A stretch of 40,929 bases of DNA from Bacteroidales bacterium (lineage in GTDB: Bacteria > Bacteroidota > Bacteroidia > Bacteroidales > Marinilabiliaceae): assembly GCA_024401365.1 (NCBI GenBank), contig JAKSLE010000022.1, positions 1 through 40,929 of the forward strand, given 5' to 3'. Positions 36,750 to 40,929 of this stretch are shown piece by piece (positions within the stretch are counted from its first letter, which is position 1; every line of letters starts with the position of its first letter). The notes beneath the pieces are model-generated. The model searched no databases, was not told where the DNA came from, and was given only the letters and a program-made list of their open reading frames with translations. Made by a program: the position numbers and the translations under genes.

Positions 36750-36780
36750 TATTTTAATTGTAAAAAAACGTTTATATTTG
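36750..36780 (+). promoter_or_regulatory. Promoter of the DUF362-GH10 gene
   Basis: The -7 box TATATTTG (36773-36780) is exact; the -33 position at N19 reads TATT, two mismatches. The leader would be about 85 bases. Confidence 0.5.
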
Positions 36781-36871
36781 GACTTTGATAATTGTCTGTA
36801 TTTTGAAGGATATGAAAATTCTTCAATTGATGCGGGTATTTAACTAGTTAACCAATTATAAAAAGGTATAG

Positions 36872-38869
36872 ATGAAAAAGACGTTATTGAGTATTGCCTT
36901 TATGGCGATAGGCGTAGTAGCCATGGCTCAATTCAGGGGTATGCCGAAGCCAAAGTCGACGGTATACTACACGAAGGAGATTACTCCAGAGTCGTTGGTA
37001 AGGATGTACAGTGTGCTTGGCATTGACGTTAGTGGTCATGTAGCGGTAAAGATAAGCACTGGAGAGCGTGGCAACAATCATTATTTGAAGCCAGAACTTA
37101 TCAAGGACCTTGTGAACAAGGTAAACGGTGTGATTGTAGAGTGCAATACAGCATACGGAGGATCGCGACAAGACGTGAATGAGCACTGGAAGACAATTAA
37201 GGAGCACGGATTCACGAAAGAGTTTGCGGTAGACATTATGGACCAGTACGGTGAGATGCGCATTCCTGTATCCGACAAGTCGAACATCAAGTATGACTGT
37301 GTAGGAGACCATCTTGCAAACTATGACTATATGATCAACCTTGCGCACTTCAAGGGACACGTTATGGGTGGCTTTGGTGGTGTATTGAAGAATGCATCAA
37401 TTGGAGTAGCAAGTACATCAGGTAAGGCATACATTCACTCAGCAGGTCAGACAGAAGATGCGGCAGAATGCTGGAAGTTGAAGACAGAGCAAGACAGATT
37501 CCTTGAGTCGATGGCTGCGGCTGCGCAGGCTGTGCACAACTACATGGACGGCAAGGTACTCTACATCAATGTGATGAACAATATGAGCATTGACTGTGAC
37601 TGTGATGGGCATCCACACGCTCCAGAGCTCAAGGATATGGGTATTGTAGCATCATTGGACCCAGTAGCATGTGATCAGGCATGTCTTGATATGGTATTCA
37701 ACCACAAGGCTACAAAGGGAGACAATGAGAAGCCACTTATTGAGCGTATCAATAAGCAGCACGGTACATACATTACAGAATATGCTGAGAAGATTGGTCT
37801 TGGCCAGCGTGAGTACAAGCTTGTGGACGTAGACGAGATTGTAAGCGGTCTTACAGATGCATACAAGGGTTACTTTGACGTAGGTGTAGCACTTAACATG
37901 TTCAACCTCAGTACAGAGCGTCAGGTAGAATTGATCAAAGCCAACTACAGCTCGATTACAGCAGAGAACTGTATGAAGCCAGCATCACTTCAGCCAAAAG
38001 AGGGAGAGTGGAACTGGGCAGATGCTGACAAGCTTGCGAACTTCTGTCGTGAGAACAAGATCAAGATGAGAGGTCACTGTTTGTGCTGGCACTCGCAATT
38101 TGCGGACTGGATGTTTACAGGTCCTGACGGCAAGCCAGCATCGAAAGAGCTCTTCTACGAGCGTTTGGAGAAGCACATCAAGACAGTTGTAAACCGTTAT
38201 AAGGACATTGTATATGCTTGGGACGTTGTAAACGAGGCTATGACAGATGATGAGAAGGCAGAAGATCCATATCGTCAGTCGCGTCATTACAAGCTCTGTG
38301 GCGATGAGTTTATTGCCAAGGCATTCCAGTGGGCACATGAGGCAGATCCAAAGGCTATATTGTTCTACAACGATTACAACGAGTGTACTCCACACAAGCG
38401 TGATAAGATCTACAACATGGTAAAGAAGATGCAAGATGCTGGTGTACCTATCACAGGTATTGGTATGCAGGCACACTACAACATCTACGAGCCATCGGAG
38501 GCAGACTTCAAGGCTGCTATTGAGAAATATTCGGAGCTTGTTAAGCACATTCACATTACAGAGCTTGACGTTCGTGTTAACCGAGAGATGGGTGGTCAGC
38601 TTCAGTTCAGCCGTACAGGTGAGACAGTTACACCTATGGTTAAGATGCGTCAGCAGAGACAGTACGATATGTTGTTCCGTGTCTTGAGAGAGCACAAGGA
38701 CGTTATTGACGTTGTTACATTCTGGAACTTGAGTGACTTAGACACATGGTTGGGTACAGCCAACTATCCACTTCCATTCGACAAGAATTTGTTGCCAAAG
38801 GATTTCTACTACTCATTGAGAGATTGGGAGAAGCAGCCTAAGGAGACATTCCCATGGATGGGATTCTAA
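36872..38869 (+). CDS. Secreted DUF362-like domain fused to GH10 endo-xylanase
   Basis: A 665-residue exported protein in one uninterrupted frame. A signal peptide (about 1-19, ending VAMAQ) is followed by a DUF362-like domain (about 40-325) with VAVKISTGERGNNHYLKPEL, AHFKGHVMGGFGGVLKNASIG, the cysteine motif DCDCDGHPHAPE and LDPVACDQACLDMVF. From about 335 to 660 it is a GH10 xylanase: acid/base E455 in WDVVNEAM, nucleophile E564 in HITELDV, plus MRGHCLCWHSQ and FWNLSDLDTWL. GH10 enzymes cut beta-1,4-xylan. DUF362 proteins are uncharacterised, often Fe-S associated. Monocistronic, with a terminator after it. The fusion is the odd point. Confidence 0.88.
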   Translation: MKKTLLSIAFMAIGVVAMAQFRGMPKPKSTVYYTKEITPESLVRMYSVLGIDVSGHVAVKISTGERGNNHYLKPELIKDLVNKVNGVIVECNTAYGGSRQDVNEHWKTIKEHGFTKEFAVDIMDQYGEMRIPVSDKSNIKYDCVGDHLANYDYMINLAHFKGHVMGGFGGVLKNASIGVASTSGKAYIHSAGQTEDAAECWKLKTEQDRFLESMAAAAQAVHNYMDGKVLYINVMNNMSIDCDCDGHPHAPELKDMGIVASLDPVACDQACLDMVFNHKATKGDNEKPLIERINKQHGTYITEYAEKIGLGQREYKLVDVDEIVSGLTDAYKGYFDVGVALNMFNLSTERQVELIKANYSSITAENCMKPASLQPKEGEWNWADADKLANFCRENKIKMRGHCLCWHSQFADWMFTGPDGKPASKELFYERLEKHIKTVVNRYKDIVYAWDVVNEAMTDDEKAEDPYRQSRHYKLCGDEFIAKAFQWAHEADPKAILFYNDYNECTPHKRDKIYNMVKKMQDAGVPITGIGMQAHYNIYEPSEADFKAAIEKYSELVKHIHITELDVRVNREMGGQLQFSRTGETVTPMVKMRQQRQYDMLFRVLREHKDVIDVVTFWNLSDLDTWLGTANYPLPFDKNLLPKDFYYSLRDWEKQPKETFPWMGF

Positions 38870-38908
38870 TACTTGGAGATAGTAATTAGATTTAGTTTTT
38901 CAAATAAT

Positions 38909-38952
38909 GAAGCCCTGAAGCATGTGAGTGTTTCGGGGCTTCTTTTTGTTTT
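38909..38952 (+). terminator. Rho-independent terminator after the DUF362-GH10 gene
   Basis: GAAGCCC (38909-38915) pairs with GGGCTTC (38936-38942), extended by TGAA/TTTC(G), then TTTTTGTTTT. Confidence 0.88.
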
Positions 38953-38994
38953 GAAAAAAAATTGCAATATTGCACGAAAAAATTGTTCCTGGAT

Positions 38995-40635
38995 ATGGAA
39001 GAGTATATACACGACGATCTGGATTATTCATTTACAAAGCGCGGGGCTATAGTGAGGCTGATATCTGCTGCCGTCGTGTTTGTTGTCGCAATAATAGTAG
39101 AGTTCTATGTGGCGTTAAATCCCACTTATGCAGACTCCGTTATATCTTACAATCCTCTTTCTACACTTCAGCAGACAATTTTTTATTTTGTAATAGCTAT
39201 ATCGTTGGAAGTGGTCATCAGCCAGACATTGCTTCTGATGAAAGTTGCCTTATGGACATGTTTAGTTGATATAATAGCCTCTGTTTTTTCGCTTTTTGTT
39301 GCCTTCTTTATAGTAGATGGAGTTGTTGTGCTATCTCGCTGTTTTCAGCCAAAGGATTATACTATGTCGTTAGGCTATGTAGTCGGCAAGCATAGCGAAT
39401 GGGGAGAACCTTTGTCGTACGAAATATCCGTTAATACAGACTATACCTCGGCATTCCGGCTCAAGGTTAGGCATAGTGCCTATCGGGATATTTCGCTTGG
39501 GGACACTGTGCTGGTTCGTATTACGACCAGTGGCGATACCTGTGTTCTCAACTATAGGCCCTCGCACGAAGCCATTGAAAAATTTCGGTTGCCGCAGACG
39601 TATGTGGACGGGAAGTTGCGCAAGGTGTACAATGACGATGAATATACAGAAGAGCAGAGGCGCGTTCTTCTGAAATGGTCGTACCTTGTTGTTGGCAATG
39701 TATATGATATAATAGAAGAAGCGCCTAATAGGATAATCAAGGTTGGTGTTGCCGATAGCCTGGCTGCAAGGCAATATTTGAATGGCAGTATGCCTGAATA
39801 TGCCAAGATAATCAGTCAGATACGTGTCGGAAGTAAGGTTATTTTGCGCGTAGCAGAATCTTGCCCTCTTGTCAATGAAGTCTTTGATTGGTTCCCTGAT
39901 ACAGCCTCCATTTGCAGGTATGCAGAACCACAGGTTTTTGATCCGAAAGAAAAGCCTGCCAAGACTATTTCTCCAAGCAGGGCGATGGAAGTAGAAGATC
40001 TATACAATTCGTTTTACTGTATAGGTCGCGTATATGGTAAGTATAGAGACTTGGGTGCAGGCATGCACTTTGAGATTGGGGTTTCAGACAGCCTGTTGGT
40101 AGATCGTATATTCAAGTTGCGGACAAATAACGATATGCATATATGTAACTATGTATTTTGTGGAGATATGGTAATACTTCAAGTGGCATATAGAGATTAT
40201 CGCTTATTCCGTGTTGTAGATTGGTTTCCAGATAGTGCAACCATTCAGAAATACAAGAATCCTGTAAGTGTTCAGTTGCCATATAATCAGAACGTGGATA
40301 CTGGAGATGTACAGTGGGGTGGTGTAGACGAAAAAGCACTAAGCAAACACTATATAGCTAAGATTTATAGGCGTTCGCATAAGCAGACAGGTTATATTTG
40401 GGCGCTAAATCCTAATTCGTATGATGTTGGGGTGGTAAAAGAAGCATGTAGCCATGGACTTTTATCTACGGTCGAACGAGAATTGTTGAGGAATAGAGGG
40501 TTTAAGGTAGGGTCGCCGGTATTGCTTCAAGTTTCAGACTCGTTGCCGTCATGTAATAGAATTCTCAAGTGGAATCCGACGCCAGAAGAAGTAGAAAAAT
40601 ACAAGAAACCGGTTCTTATAGTAAATTATGAGTGA
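38995..40635 (+). CDS. Membrane protein with four copies of an unrecognised repeat
   Basis: A 546-residue protein, not recognised. Three hydrophobic helices (about 17-40, 61-82, 86-113) anchor it, with an acidic N-terminus outside them. The remaining 430 residues hold four diverged units of about 85 residues (about 126-205, 229-316, 340-427, 451-546). Each opens like IGRVYG, has a central Gly-Asp/Ser turn followed by VLLQV-type strands, and closes with a motif of the form W-x-P, then IxKYxxP. The frame is open to a TTG at 38962, but the ATG at 38995 is more likely. The predicted folds are beta-rich. The gene stands alone between a terminator and the tRNA-Asp promoter. Confidence 0.75.
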   Translation: MEEYIHDDLDYSFTKRGAIVRLISAAVVFVVAIIVEFYVALNPTYADSVISYNPLSTLQQTIFYFVIAISLEVVISQTLLLMKVALWTCLVDIIASVFSLFVAFFIVDGVVVLSRCFQPKDYTMSLGYVVGKHSEWGEPLSYEISVNTDYTSAFRLKVRHSAYRDISLGDTVLVRITTSGDTCVLNYRPSHEAIEKFRLPQTYVDGKLRKVYNDDEYTEEQRRVLLKWSYLVVGNVYDIIEEAPNRIIKVGVADSLAARQYLNGSMPEYAKIISQIRVGSKVILRVAESCPLVNEVFDWFPDTASICRYAEPQVFDPKEKPAKTISPSRAMEVEDLYNSFYCIGRVYGKYRDLGAGMHFEIGVSDSLLVDRIFKLRTNNDMHICNYVFCGDMVILQVAYRDYRLFRVVDWFPDSATIQKYKNPVSVQLPYNQNVDTGDVQWGGVDEKALSKHYIAKIYRRSHKQTGYIWALNPNSYDVGVVKEACSHGLLSTVERELLRNRGFKVGSPVLLQVSDSLPSCNRILKWNPTPEEVEKYKKPVLIVNYE

Positions 40636-40768
40636 ATATTCGTGTTGTGTAGCAATATTGCTCAATAGTAAGTAGTATGACCATAAGAATACCTCCCCCC
40701 AAAATCATGTTGATAATCAATGACTTAAAAAATAACGTCAATTTTTCTTGAAAAAAGTGCCCGAAATG

Positions 40769-40799
40769 TTTGGAGGTAAAGAAAAAGTGCCTACCTTTG
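40769..40799 (+). promoter_or_regulatory. Housekeeping promoter of the tRNA-Asp operon
   Basis: TTTG (40769-40772), 19 bases, TACCTTTG (40792-40799), an exact match. The 243-base gap from 40636 holds nothing else recognised; the transcript would have a leader of about 70 bases before the tRNA. Confidence 0.88.
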
Positions 40800-40878
40800 C
40801 ACCCGTTAAGACGAACGGACGATGCCGCGAGGCTTAACTGGAAATAAGTCAAATGGGCTTAAGCACAGACGAAGGTTT

Positions 40879-40929
40879 GGTGTGGTAGTTCAGCTGGTTA
40901 GAATACATGCCTGTCACGCATGGGGTCGC
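40879..40929 (+). tRNA. tRNA-Asp(GTC), 3' end outside the window
   Basis: Acceptor 5' strand GGTGTGG starts at 40879. The D stem GTTC/GAAT and the anticodon stem CATGC/GCATG with loop CTGTCAC (anticodon GTC) are complete. The sequence ends before the T arm. Confidence 0.9.

Noticed and set aside
37985-38695. Antisense open frame of 236 codons inside the xylanase gene
   Set aside because: A shadow of GH10 coding sequence with unnatural composition.

Overview
The window is chromosomal DNA from a member of the Bacteroidota, most likely order Bacteroidales. The grounds are a SusC/SusD pair, the type IX secretion protein PorQ, a BspA-type leucine-rich repeat protein, and the phylum-specific promoter grammar: TTTG, 19 bases, TAnnTTTG is seen with no mismatch at four places (2997, 26787 minus, 28085 minus, 40769). 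Genus and species cannot be read from the sequence.

Layout, left to right. A 5'-truncated tRNA-Ser is followed by clpS-clpA, tRNA-Leu and an orphan chemoreceptor gene. A five-gene MacAB/TolC-like efflux operon (5335-11108) has an inverted repeat at its promoter. A HAD phosphatase gene follows, then a susC-susD pair (12294-17304) whose leader carries repeated TTGCGCAA palindromes. The long gap 17305-18063 holds a terminator, a 66-bp-period repeat and a promoter-to-terminator unit of about 335 nt that folds into a structured RNA with two perfectly complementary hairpin loops. Next come a frameshifted gene, a leucine-rich repeat protein, a toxin-antitoxin-like pair, an L-fucose isomerase family enzyme and a SusC-like protein that has only the plug domain.

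From 23242 to 34724 the genes are on the minus strand, in three groups. One is yjbQ-like, long-chain acyl-CoA ligase and porQ. The second is tRNA-Tyr, ribH and a membrane-anchored TPR protein. The third runs gyrB, CE2-like esterase, RsmI-like methyltransferase and a BtuFCD-like metal-chelate importer. To the right, on the plus strand, are a histidine-rich secreted protein behind a near-perfect sigma-54 promoter, a cyclophilin, a secreted fusion of a DUF362-like domain to a GH10 xylanase, a membrane protein with four copies of an unrecognised domain, and a 3'-truncated tRNA-Asp.

The most unusual items are the structured RNA at 17646-17981, the DUF362-GH10 fusion, the sigma-54 promoter before the His-rich gene, the TTGCGCAA array before susC, and two intergenic tandem-repeat arrays 19 kb apart that share a 15-base core. 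No CRISPR array, insertion sequence or phage module was seen.
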